Below are positions 44,869 through 53,497 of a stretch of 64,000 nt of DNA, piece by piece. The DNA comes from Streptomyces sp. NBC_01571 (lineage in GTDB: Bacteria; Actinomycetota; Actinomycetes; Streptomycetales; Streptomycetaceae). Positions within the stretch are counted from its first letter, which is position 1; every line of letters begins with the position of its first letter. The notes beneath the pieces are model-generated. The model searched no databases. It was not told the DNA's origin and saw only the letters and a program-made list of their open reading frames with translations. A program made the position numbers and the translations under genes. The stretch spans positions 372,001-436,000 of the forward strand of contig NZ_JAPEPZ010000001.1 in assembly GCF_026339875.1 (NCBI RefSeq). The letters are read 5' to 3'.

Positions 44869-47800
44869 CTACCGGTAGGTCACGGTGATCGGTGCGTGGA
44901 CGGTGTGCCGTGGAACGTCCACGGTCAGAATCCCGGTGGCGGCGTCCCAGTGGTACGCCTGGGGGGACAGGTGCACCCCCGTGGCGGTGACGCGGGTCGG
45001 CCTGCTCGCTCCCATGATCGAAAGGGTCCACCGGCGGTGTTCGACCTGACCGCGGAAGGAGCCCTTCGTGGGGCTGATCGACACCGTGTGACGCCCGCCT
45101 GCTTCCTTGTACCGGATCTCCGTGGTCGCACCATGGCCCCCGCCCGTGGCGGTCGCGTCGTCCTCGTAGAGGCTGGAGGACCCCGAGCCGCCCGCGGCGA
45201 TGGTGAGCGTGACGTCCGTCAGCGCGTTGTGGTCGTCGTGGGCGACGTCGTGCGTCCTGGTGGGCAGCACGCCACCGGCCTTGAGGAACACCGGCATGGT
45301 GCCCAGGTCGGTGGTGACTTCCTGGGTGGTCCCGCCGGTGTACGTCTTTCCGGTGAAGTAGTCGGTCCACCGGCCGGGCGGGAACCACACCGAGGTCGTG
45401 GTGGACGTCCCGGGAGTCGTGGCGGGGGCGACCAGTACGTCGGGGCCGTAGAAGTACTCGCTGTCGGCGGTCGCGTACGCCTGCTGCTCGTCGGGATACT
45501 CCAAGTAGGTGGGCCGGACGATCGGTACGCCGGTCCGGTTCGCCTCCTCGGCGAGCGTGTAGGTGTACGGCACGAGGTTCTCGCGCAGGTTGAGGAACTT
45601 CTCCGCCGACTCCTTGGCCGTCGAGCCGTACTGCCAGGGCAGCCGGTCGCTGTGGTTGCTGTGCAGACGGTCGATGGGCTGGAAGGTACCGAACTGGACC
45701 CAGCGCGCGTACAGGTCGTCGGGCAGCTTGGAGGTGGTGCGGGTCTGCCCGCCGACGGTGTACCGCTCCGAGCCCGTCAGCCCGGTGGTGTCGTTGTGGC
45801 CGCCGATGTCATGCGTGATGGCGGCCATCCCCGTTGCGGCCGACTCGCCCGGGGTGTAGCCCACTTCGAGCTTCAGCGTTCCCCAGGTGGAGGAGGTGTC
45901 GCCGGTGAAGTGCACCGTGGTGCGCTTGTCCGCCCAGGGGCCGGTGGGCAGCGCCTGCTGACCGCTGTATCCGCCGGCCTGAAGGGACCCGTAGGCGCGC
46001 GAGAGGACGAACCCGCGGCCGTGGGACTTGGCCGTGGCGGTGGCGTACTGCTGGTTGATCCACGCGTCCGGAGTCACTCCCGGCAGCGAGGACTGCGTCG
46101 CGTCACAGCACCAGTCGAGCCACCAGAAGTCGTTGCCCTGCTGGTCCATGGTCCGGTGCAGGTCCATGTATGCCTTGAGCTGGTCGGGATCGGCGAAGTC
46201 GAAGGTGTAGCAGTCGTGGGTGACGCTGGCGTCCGCGGCACAACCGCCCTTCTGCAGCTTGCCCTTGGCCGTGGCCATGGCCTGGCCGAACTGAGGGTCC
46301 GACGCGAGGATGCTCGGGTGGACGTTGAGCGTGTTGTGCAGGCCCTGTGAGGCGGACCAGTCGAAGAAGCCCTTCGGGTCGGGGAACTTGGCGGGGTCGA
46401 TCTCCCAACCGCTCCAGGAGTTCACGGCTTTGAAGTCGGTGTCCGTGACAAGTACGTCGAGCGGGACGCCCTCGGACCGGAACTTCGGCAGGATCGTGTT
46501 CTCGTAGTCCGCAGCGGTGCGGTCGATGTACTCCGAGTACCAGACGCCGTACGCCCAGGCAGGCAGCAGCGCGGGGGGCCCGGTGAGCGTGGCCAGGTCG
46601 GTGAGCCCCCGCTTGTAGTCGTGGCCGTAGCCGAAGACGTAGCCGTCCTGGTAGGGCTCACCACCGTGCTCCGGACGTGGGGTGACCTTCTGCGAGGCGA
46701 TGTCGTACAGCGCCGAGGGAGTGTCGTCCAGCAGGTACCAGCCGTCCTGGTCGAGCAGCCCGGGTGTGGTCACGGGGGCGTCGCCGTTGCCGGTGACGCC
46801 GTCCAGGCCGCGGCGGTATCCGCCGAGCGCCAGGTGCGGCGGCGGCGCGGCGGCGGTGGGCGCGGCCACGGAGACGGTGTCCGCGTTCACGTGGCAGCTC
46901 GCCGCGTCGGGGCAGCTCAGGGTGATGTCGTTCGCCCCCGCCTTCAACGTGACGGGCACGGAGGCGCTTTGCCACGTGTCCCAGTTCTCCGTTGCCGGGA
47001 AGGACAGGGTGCCGGTGGTCCCTCCGGCGGACACGGAGGCGGTGCGCGTGTCGTGCCGACCGTCGGCGCCCACACCGTTGGCGTAGCGGACTCGCAGGGT
47101 GTAGGTGCCGGCTGCGGGAACGTCCACCACATGGGTGGTGAGGCTCGAGTCCTGGGTGAGCTCGGCGACGAAGCCGTTGCCGGCGTATCCCTTGTGATCG
47201 GTGGCGCCGACCGCGGTGCCGCCGATGCGCCCGGCCTCCGCCTCGCAGCTCACGCCGAACCGGCAGTCCGCGATCGCGGTGCTGGATGCGGGCGGGTAGG
47301 CGTCGCCCGGGTGGACCAGGGCGACGCTGTCGATGTTGACATTGCCCGAGTCCGACGCGGTGCGGGTCAGCGTCAATGTGTGGTGTCCCGTGCCGAGTGG
47401 GACACGCGCGGGGACGAGATCCCAGGTGTCCCAGTTCGCCGTCGCCGGCAGACTCACCTTCTGCTGGGCGCCGCCGTCCACGGAGAGGGTCAGGGTACGG
47501 GTCTCGGACTGGCCGTCCCCGCCGCGGGAGTTGGCGTACCGCAGGTCGAGCTGGTACGTGCCCGCACTCTTGACATCGATGTCAGCGGAGAGTGAGCTGC
47601 CGGTGCCTTCGAATCCGGCGGTGAAGCCGCTCCCGGTGTAGCCCTGGTGATCGGACGCGACGGAGACCCCGCTCGACCGAAGGTTCTCGGCCTCGCACAG
47701 GGCCTGGAGCGCGCAGGTCAGGTGTTGCCACGGGGTGGCGGTCACCGGGGTGGCGCCGGCCGGCAGTTGGACCGTGAGGTTCTGCGCGTCGAACCGCCCC

Positions 47801-48156
47801 GAGCCGATTCTGTACCGCAGAGCCATGGCGCTCGTCCTGACGGTGAGCCAGCCGCCGGAGGTCTTGGCGGTGTACGCGGTCGGGGTGAACCCGTCGCGAC
47901 CGATCGCGTTGAACGTCGGGGCGTCGGTGAACTTCCCGTCACCGGCGTACTCGGTGCGTATCAGGGTCGGTGAGAGGATCTGGAAGCGGGCGTCTCCTGC
48001 CGAAACGGTCGGTATCCGGGGGTGACCGTGCGATCCGTCCGCCGATGCCGGACCGGTACCGGTCGCTGTCATGGCGGCGGTGGTGCACAGGACCACGGCA
48101 AGACCGGTCCGCCCTCGCAGGGATCTCAGCAGTCGCCTCGCTGACCGGGGTCTCAT
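44869..48156 (-). CDS. secreted GH31 glycoside hydrolase with CBM35-like modules
   Basis: A 1095-aa exported enzyme from MRPRSARR at 48156 after AAGGAG. After the signal peptide there is a GH31 N-terminal beta-sandwich split by two CBM35-like inserts (CEAENLRSSGVSV ... and CEAEAGRIGGTAV ..., ~160-300 and ~305-430), then the (beta/alpha)8 barrel. The nucleophile is D681 in FWWLDWC and the acid/base D753 in HFTGDTSSTW; DIGGHN follows. The C-terminal beta-domains contain FYGPDVLVAPAT. GH31 enzymes are alpha-glucosidases, alpha-xylosidases and related transglycosidases; the exact specificity cannot be assigned. Confidence 0.9.
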   Translation of the reverse strand: MRPRSARRLLRSLRGRTGLAVVLCTTAAMTATGTGPASADGSHGHPRIPTVSAGDARFQILSPTLIRTEYAGDGKFTDAPTFNAIGRDGFTPTAYTAKTSGGWLTVRTSAMALRYRIGSGRFDAQNLTVQLPAGATPVTATPWQHLTCALQALCEAENLRSSGVSVASDHQGYTGSGFTAGFEGTGSSLSADIDVKSAGTYQLDLRYANSRGGDGQSETRTLTLSVDGGAQQKVSLPATANWDTWDLVPARVPLGTGHHTLTLTRTASDSGNVNIDSVALVHPGDAYPPASSTAIADCRFGVSCEAEAGRIGGTAVGATDHKGYAGNGFVAELTQDSSLTTHVVDVPAAGTYTLRVRYANGVGADGRHDTRTASVSAGGTTGTLSFPATENWDTWQSASVPVTLKAGANDITLSCPDAASCHVNADTVSVAAPTAAAPPPHLALGGYRRGLDGVTGNGDAPVTTPGLLDQDGWYLLDDTPSALYDIASQKVTPRPEHGGEPYQDGYVFGYGHDYKRGLTDLATLTGPPALLPAWAYGVWYSEYIDRTAADYENTILPKFRSEGVPLDVLVTDTDFKAVNSWSGWEIDPAKFPDPKGFFDWSASQGLHNTLNVHPSILASDPQFGQAMATAKGKLQKGGCAADASVTHDCYTFDFADPDQLKAYMDLHRTMDQQGNDFWWLDWCCDATQSSLPGVTPDAWINQQYATATAKSHGRGFVLSRAYGSLQAGGYSGQQALPTGPWADKRTTVHFTGDTSSTWGTLKLEVGYTPGESAATGMAAITHDIGGHNDTTGLTGSERYTVGGQTRTTSKLPDDLYARWVQFGTFQPIDRLHSNHSDRLPWQYGSTAKESAEKFLNLRENLVPYTYTLAEEANRTGVPIVRPTYLEYPDEQQAYATADSEYFYGPDVLVAPATTPGTSTTTSVWFPPGRWTDYFTGKTYTGGTTQEVTTDLGTMPVFLKAGGVLPTRTHDVAHDDHNALTDVTLTIAAGGSGSSSLYEDDATATGGGHGATTEIRYKEAGGRHTVSISPTKGSFRGQVEHRRWTLSIMGASRPTRVTATGVHLSPQAYHWDAATGILTVDVPRHTVHAPITVTYR

Positions 48157-48548
48157 ATGCGGCTCCTTCTCACGTCGTCCAGTTGACTCGTCACCCCGCC
48201 CCGGTCGCACTCGGAGTCATCGGAGAACTCCCGAGTCGCCCGGGAGTACGGCCTTGGCGCGGTGTCCCTAAGGATGATTTACATCGTTGGAGAGAACATG
48301 CGCGATGAGGCGACAGTCGCTCGAGATGGTCCGAGTTGGGCCCCTGCCGATGACCAACACCGGTCTGAGTAAGGCCTACTGACGGTTCGACACGCGTCCG
48401 CCGACGCTCCGGGGAGGGCGTCCATGGGGGATCCTCCCAGGAGACGCGCTTCACCGGCCGCCCGGGCGGCGAGGGCACCGGGCGTCGCGGGCGGGGACGT
48501 CGCACAATTCCAGTGCCGTGCCGTCGGCCGGGGGTGCAGACTCGCTCC
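48157..48548. promoter_or_regulatory. divergent intergenic region
   Basis: A 392-base stretch upstream of both the GH31 gene and the TOPRIM gene. GATGATTTACATC (48273-48285), a perfect GATG-N5-CATC inverted repeat in an AT-rich patch, lies 117 bases from the GH31 ATG and may be an operator. The rest shows no gene or clear hairpin. Confidence 0.35.
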
Positions 48549-49166
48549 ATGGCGGAGATGCGGGCGTTCCGGGACGCGGTCGGTGTCTGGGCGACCGGCG
48601 GTCCCGACGGGCCGGCGGGCGATCTGGCCGTACGACTGGGGATACGGACGGCCGTGCTGCTGGAAGGCCTGAGTGACCTCGCGGCCGTGGAGGCGCTGGC
48701 CGCCCGGTGTGGCCGGGACCTGGCCGCCGAGGGGGTGTGCGTCGTACCGATGGGCGGGGCGATGAGCGTCGGCCGCTACGCCGGCCTCCTCGGACCGCCC
48801 GGCCTCGGTCTGCGTCTGACCGGGCTGTGCGACGAGGGCGAGCGGGGCTTCTACGAACGCGGCCTGGAGCGGGCACGGGCGCCGTACGGGGGCTTCTTCG
48901 TGTGCGTTTCGGATCTGGAGGACGAACTCATCCGCGCGCTGGGCACAGCAAGGGTCGAGGAGATCATCCAGGCCGAGGGCGACCTCCGTGCCTGGCGGAC
49001 CTTTCTGCGCCAGCCCGCACACCACGGTCGGCCCCGGCCACAGCAGTTGCGGCGCTTCCTCGGCACGAAGCGAGGCCGCAAGATCCGCTACGGCCGCCTC
49101 CTCGTCGAGGCCCTCGACCCCCACCGGATACCGACCCCGCTCGACGGCCTCCTCACGAGCCTGTGA
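48549..49166 (+). CDS. TOPRIM-domain protein (OLD-like nucleotidyl transferase/hydrolase fold)
   Basis: A 205-aa soluble protein starting MAEMRAFRD. The central VLLEGLSDLAAVEALAARCG supplies the conserved glutamate of a TOPRIM fold, and CVVPMGGAMSVGRYAGLLG and GLCDEGERGFYERGL follow, where D and E could bind metal. The C-terminus is basic (RRFLGTKRGRKIRYGRLLVE). Similar stand-alone proteins are annotated as ATP-dependent endonuclease-like or TOPRIM proteins; no ATPase partner is nearby, so its role is open. Confidence 0.8.
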   Translation: MAEMRAFRDAVGVWATGGPDGPAGDLAVRLGIRTAVLLEGLSDLAAVEALAARCGRDLAAEGVCVVPMGGAMSVGRYAGLLGPPGLGLRLTGLCDEGERGFYERGLERARAPYGGFFVCVSDLEDELIRALGTARVEEIIQAEGDLRAWRTFLRQPAHHGRPRPQQLRRFLGTKRGRKIRYGRLLVEALDPHRIPTPLDGLLTSL

Positions 49167-49357
49167 ACCGGTGGACGAGGTGGGCCGCGGTGACGACCCT
49201 GCTGGAGCGCGGGCCGTCGGTGAGTTGACCGGATGACGCCGTCCGGTCGGGCTCCGTCCCGCACGCCGACGCCTGTCCCGGTGTCCGTCGCACGGAGGGG
49301 AACCCGGCAACCCCGTAGTACGGTCACGCACGACGGCGGGCGCGGGAAGAGGAATCC

Positions 49358-50326
49358 ATGAACCAGAACTCAGGTGAAGCCGTACATCTCGAGGACGCGG
49401 TGCTCACGCGCGCGGCACAGGCGGGTGAGGTCAGCGCCCTGGGGCTGCTGCTGGAACGGCACCGGGCGGGTATGCGCGCGGTGGCGCTGAGCATCCTCGG
49501 GCCGGGGCCCGACGTCGATGACGTGGTCCAGGACGCGGCCGTGACCGCGCTGCGCCGCGTGCGGGACGTCCGCGACCCGGCGGCCGTGGGCGCCTGGCTA
49601 CGGATGATCGTGCGCAACGCCAGCCGGTCCCTGTTGCGCGCCTCCGTTCCCTCCCTGCCGATCGACGATCTGCAGGTGCCCTCCACGGACACCGCTCCGG
49701 AACGCTGGCTGGAGCACCACACGATGCGCAACTGGATCTGGGAGGCCGTGGAGGAGCTCTCTCCCACGCTGCGCCTGCCCCTGATCCTGCGCCACTTCAG
49801 CACCACCGTCACCTCCTACGAGCGGATAGCCGACGCCTGCGGGGTCCCGGTCGGCACGGTCCGCAGCCGGCTCAGCCAAGGACGGGCCAGGCTCGCGACC
49901 GCTCTCGCAGCCACGGCGGACGCCCCGCACGGCGACACCGCACAGCGCGTCCGCGCCAGCCGTGCCGAGGCACACGAGACACTGGCCGCCGCCGAGAGCG
50001 GACGCTTCGGCGCGCTGATGACGGAGCGCTGGTCGCCCGAGATCGCCCTGCTCAGGGGGAACGAGCCGGTGGGCGGCAGGAACGTCCTGGCACGCGGCAT
50101 GGACGGTGATCTGGAGGCCGGTGTACGCCAGCGCCTCGTCCACACCGTGGCCGGCCGCTCCCTCGTCGTCTGGGAGATGGACCTCCTCAACCCCGCGGAC
50201 AACCCCGAACACTGCCCGCCCTCGGTGGCCTGGCTGATGACCCTGGACGACGCCGGTCGTCCGCACCGGCTGCGCCTCCTGCACCCCAGGCCGGTGCGGG
50301 CCCTCCAGTCGCTCGCCCCGATGTGA
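49358..50326 (+). CDS. ECF RNA polymerase sigma factor with SnoaL-like C-terminal domain
   Basis: A 322-aa ECF sigma factor. Sigma-2 (GLLLERHRAGMRAVALSILG ... VDDVVQDAAVTALRR) and sigma-4 (LRLPLILRHFSTTVTSYERI ADACGVPVGTVRSRLSQGRA) are complete. The extra ~130 C-terminal residues (ALMTERWSPEIALLRGNEPV ... WLMTLDDAGRPHRLRLLHPR) resemble an NTF2/SnoaL fold used for regulation in place of an anti-sigma factor. No anti-sigma gene follows. The hydrolase 85 bases downstream is a likely target or operon partner. Confidence 0.88.
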   Translation: MNQNSGEAVHLEDAVLTRAAQAGEVSALGLLLERHRAGMRAVALSILGPGPDVDDVVQDAAVTALRRVRDVRDPAAVGAWLRMIVRNASRSLLRASVPSLPIDDLQVPSTDTAPERWLEHHTMRNWIWEAVEELSPTLRLPLILRHFSTTVTSYERIADACGVPVGTVRSRLSQGRARLATALAATADAPHGDTAQRVRASRAEAHETLAAAESGRFGALMTERWSPEIALLRGNEPVGGRNVLARGMDGDLEAGVRQRLVHTVAGRSLVVWEMDLLNPADNPEHCPPSVAWLMTLDDAGRPHRLRLLHPRPVRALQSLAPM

Positions 50327-50411
50327 CGGGCATCACGTGCCCCGGATCGAACTTCGTCCTCTCCCCCGCGTCCTGCCGGTGTCATCGACACCTGCCGGAC
50401 ACGGAGACCCC

Positions 50412-51317
50412 ATGACCACCTTCGAGACGAACCCCCTGGCCGCCGGAACCCACACCGTCGAGATCGACGGAGTCGCACAGCGCTATCACGTCCACGGCAC
50501 TGGGCCGGTGTGCGTCGCGCATTCCGGCGGACCGGGCATCGACTGGGCGTACCTGCGCACGCCCGCGCTGGAGCGGCACCTGACGATGGTGTACCCCGAG
50601 CCGATCGGGAGCGGCGCCTCCGGCCGTCTGCCCTCCCACCCCCACGGCTACACCCGGGCCCGCTACAGCCGGTTCCTCGGCGCGCTGATCGAACACCTCG
50701 GCGCCCCCGAGGTGCACCTCCTGGGTCACTCGCACGGCGGCTTCGTCGTCCAGTACCACGCCCTGCACCACCCTGAGCGCGTCGCCGGGGTGATCCTCTA
50801 CGAGAGCGCACCACTGACCGGGCCCGAACACGGCGCCGAGGCCATGCGCCTGGTGCGGCTGTTCGCGGCACGCCACGCCGGCCATCCCGGGCTCCCCGAG
50901 GTCCTGGCGTCTTTCCAGGCCGTCCCCACCATCTCCGACGACGTACGGATGACCGCGGTCGCCAAGGGGCTGCTGCCCTCTTACTTCGCCGACTACTGGG
51001 GCCGGGAGGAGGAGTTCGCCCCCTTCCGCGCCTCGGTGCGGGCCGCCCACATCTCGGGGCTGGACGCGAACCTCTCCCCCGACGTCATCGACGACCGTGA
51101 GGACCTCGGCTCGTTCTCCGTGCCGGCTCTCGTCGTCGTCGGCCGGCATGACGTCATCTGCGGGGTGCGGTGGGCGGAGGAACTGCACCGACTGATTCCC
51201 GGATCGGACCTGCTGATCCTGGAGAACAGCGGGCACTTCGGTCACCTCGAGGAACCGGAGGCCTTCGCCCGGGCGGTGACCCGGTTCGTGACCGCCGCAG
51301 CGCCCAGCAGGGCCTGA
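50412..51317 (+). CDS. alpha/beta hydrolase
   Basis: A 301-aa hydrolase from MTTFETNP, with GGAG six bases upstream. It has the oxyanion motif HSGGPGIDW, the nucleophile elbow LLGHSHGGFV, a late aspartate in VVVGRHDVICGVRW and the histidine in ENSGHFGHLEEP. The closest known types are proline-iminopeptidase-like and ester hydrolases. It follows the ECF gene closely, in the same direction. Substrate unknown. Confidence 0.88.
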   Translation: MTTFETNPLAAGTHTVEIDGVAQRYHVHGTGPVCVAHSGGPGIDWAYLRTPALERHLTMVYPEPIGSGASGRLPSHPHGYTRARYSRFLGALIEHLGAPEVHLLGHSHGGFVVQYHALHHPERVAGVILYESAPLTGPEHGAEAMRLVRLFAARHAGHPGLPEVLASFQAVPTISDDVRMTAVAKGLLPSYFADYWGREEEFAPFRASVRAAHISGLDANLSPDVIDDREDLGSFSVPALVVVGRHDVICGVRWAEELHRLIPGSDLLILENSGHFGHLEEPEAFARAVTRFVTAAAPSRA

Positions 51318-51377
51318 CGATCCCGTCGGCCCCGCCCGTCGCACACCTGAAGGCCTGTTGAAGGCGAAACGTCCTGT

Positions 51378-51401
51378 CGTCCTGGCCGGCCGGCCAGGAC
51401 G
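51378..51401. terminator. 24-base perfect palindrome after the hydrolase
   Basis: CGTCCTGGCCGG (51378-51389) is followed directly by its reverse complement CCGGCCAGGACG. It lies 61 bases past the hydrolase stop in a 302-base gap (51318-51619) that otherwise shows only GGGT-rich direct repeats (GTTGCGGGTCCGCAGC, GTTGCGGGTGCGC) and an A-run at 51512. Probably a terminator, although a palindrome without a loop could also be a protein site. Confidence 0.5.
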
Positions 51402-51619
51402 GCGGCGCGGGCGCGGTGCGCACTTGTTGCGGGTCCGCAGCACGGGTTGCGGGTGCGCACCGCGCCAGGCCGACCTTGCGCCGGCCATCCGGACCGGACC
51501 ACGGTCCCCTCAAAAAAATGCTTCCCGGTCAGCTCGGCGATGTCGAGAATCCGTGACCTGCTCCGTCCCTGCATCGAACGCGTCCACAATGGGTCGCACC
51601 AGCACCGAGGAGAACCACG

Positions 51620-52027
51620 ATGGCCAAGTACCTGCTGCTCAAGCACTACCGCGGCGCCCCCGCTCCGGCCAACGACGTGCCCATGGACCAGTGGACGCCT
51701 GAGGAGATCTCGGCCCACGTGCAGTACATGCGCGACTTCGCGGACCGTCTCGAGGAGACCGGCGAATTCGTCGACAGCCAGGCGCTCTCCCCCGAGGGGA
51801 CCTTCGTCCGGTACGACGGCGAGGGTCGGCCGCCGGTCACCGACGGCCCCTTCGCCGAGACCAAGGACCTCATCGCCGGCTGGATGGTGATCGACGTCGA
51901 CACCTACGAGCGCGCCGTCGAGCTGGCCGGCGAACTGTCGGCCGCCCCCGGGGCGGGCGGCAAGCCGATCCACGAGTGGCTCGAGCTGCGTCCGTTCCTG
52001 GGCGTGCACCCCACCGTCACCGAATGA
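51620..52027 (+). CDS. YciI/DGPF-domain protein
   Basis: A 135-aa dimeric alpha/beta protein (MAKYLLLKHYRGAPAP...) with the family motif VTDGPFAETKDLIAGW and EWLELRPF near the end. Its stop overlaps the start of the following sigma factor (ATGA). DGPF proteins are the hallmark neighbours of ECF42-type sigma factors; their role is unknown, possibly a sensor or small-molecule enzyme. GAGGAG precedes the ATG. Confidence 0.9.
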   Translation: MAKYLLLKHYRGAPAPANDVPMDQWTPEEISAHVQYMRDFADRLEETGEFVDSQALSPEGTFVRYDGEGRPPVTDGPFAETKDLIAGWMVIDVDTYERAVELAGELSAAPGAGGKPIHEWLELRPFLGVHPTVTE

Positions 52028-53220
52028 GCTCTCCGGTGGACGAGGTTCTGCTCCGTAGCCTCACGCCCAGCGTGCTCGGGATCCTCGTCCGCCGCGGAGC
52101 CGACTTCGCGGCGGCCGAGGACGCCGTGCAGGACGCGCTGGTCGAGGCGGTCCGGGTCTGGCCGGACACCCCGCCCCGGGATCCGAAGGGCTGGCTGGTC
52201 ACCGTGGCCTGGCGCCGGTTCCTCGACGCGACCCGGGCGGACGCCGCCCGCCGCCGGCGCGAGGAGTCCGTCGACAGGGAGCCGGCGCCCGGTCCCGCGC
52301 CCGCGGCGGACGACACGCTCCAGCTCTACTTCCTGTGCGCGCACCCGTCGCTGACGCCGTCGTCCGCGGTCGCGCTCACGCTGCGCGCCGTGGGCGGGCT
52401 GACCACCCGCCAGATCGCCCAGGCCTACCTCGTGCCCGAGGCGACCATGGCACAGCGCATCAGCCGGGCCAAGCGCACCGTCTCCGGCGCCGGGGTATCC
52501 CCAACTCGAGCGAAGACGAGGGCTGGGGGAAGGTTCGACCGGCCCGGCGACGTCGCCACCGTGCTGCGGGTCCTCTATCTGGTCTTCAACGAGGGCTACT
52601 CGGGCGACGTCGACCTCGCCGCCGAGGCCATCCGGCTCACCCGGCAGCTCGCGGCCGCGATCGACCACCCCGAGGTGGCTGGGCTGCTCGCCCTCATGCT
52701 GCTGCACCACGCCCGGCGCGCCGCCCGGACCGCGCCCGACGGCAGTCTCGTGCCGCTCGCCGAGCAGGACCGCGGCCGGTGGGACACCGAGTCGATCTCC
52801 GAGGGTGTCGCGATCCTCCAGGCTGCCCTCGCCCGCGACCGGCTGGGCGAGTTCCAGACCCAGGCGGCCATCGCGGCACTCCACGCCGACGCGCCCACCG
52901 CCGAGGGGACCGACTGGGTGCAGATCGTCGAGTGGTACGACGAACTCGCGCGCCTGACCGACAGCCCGGTCGTCCGGCTCAACCGAGCGGTGGCCGTCGG
53001 CGAGGCCGACGGACCGCGCGCCGGTCTGGCGGCACTCAAGGCGCTGGACGACTCGCTGCCCCGCCACACCGCGGCGGCGGCCTACCTCCACGAGCGTGTC
53101 GGCGACCTGGCGACCGCCGCACGGCTGTACGCCGAGGCGGCCCGAAAGGCACCCGACCTCGCCGAACGCGATCACCTGACACGCCAGGCCGCCCGGCTCA
53201 ACGCCCGCGGGCGTCGCTGA
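52024..53220 (+). CDS. ECF42-type RNA polymerase sigma factor
   Basis: A 398-aa sigma factor, ATG overlapping the YciI stop. Sigma-2 (GADFAAAEDAVQDALVEAVR ... KGWLVTVAWRRFLDATR), sigma-4 (LTLRAVGGLTTRQIAQAYLV PEATMAQRISRAK) and the long ECF42 C-terminal extension with helical repeats (VLYLVFNEGYSGDVDLAAEA ... RLNRAVAVGEADG) are all seen. The extension replaces an anti-sigma factor. About 14 residues near position 155-170 (GAGVSPTRAKTRAGG) are foreign: they are encoded by an inserted palindromic repeat but keep the frame. The protein is probably still functional because the insertion is in the linker after sigma-4. Confidence 0.9.
   Translation: MSSPVDEVLLRSLTPSVLGILVRRGADFAAAEDAVQDALVEAVRVWPDTPPRDPKGWLVTVAWRRFLDATRADAARRRREESVDREPAPGPAPAADDTLQLYFLCAHPSLTPSSAVALTLRAVGGLTTRQIAQAYLVPEATMAQRISRAKRTVSGAGVSPTRAKTRAGGRFDRPGDVATVLRVLYLVFNEGYSGDVDLAAEAIRLTRQLAAAIDHPEVAGLLALMLLHHARRAARTAPDGSLVPLAEQDRGRWDTESISEGVAILQAALARDRLGEFQTQAAIAALHADAPTAEGTDWVQIVEWYDELARLTDSPVVRLNRAVAVGEADGPRAGLAALKALDDSLPRHTAAAAYLHERVGDLATAARLYAEAARKAPDLAERDHLTRQAARLNARGRR
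52489..52530. repeat. REP-like palindrome inserted in the ECF42 gene
   Basis: GGGGTATCCCCAACTCGAGC followed by GAAGACGAGGGCTGGGGGA folds as CCCCAaCTCG/CGAGggcTGGGG. I recognise it as a variant of a short palindromic repeat dispersed in Streptomyces intergenic regions. Here it sits inside a coding sequence as a 42-base, frame-preserving insertion. Confidence 0.65.
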
Positions 53221-53497
53221 GGTCTCGTTCGTCGTACGCGCCCGCAGCCCTCGGCGCCCTGGCGTCCAGGCCACTGCGGGCGCGCGGCAGCCGGAACTTC
53301 CGCATGGTCCGGCTGACGGGCGTCTTCCCCACCCACCGCGCTTCGGGTGCCCGGCCAACGGCGGCGTGCCGACCCGGTGCGAGGACCAGCCCGGGCAGCG
53401 GGCCGCCCGCGTCCGGAGCAGTGTGGCGGTTCGGATCACCGGCCGGTCGATGACCGGGCGGCAGGGGTGTGGCGGCCAGGGATGGCCGGTTCGCGGA

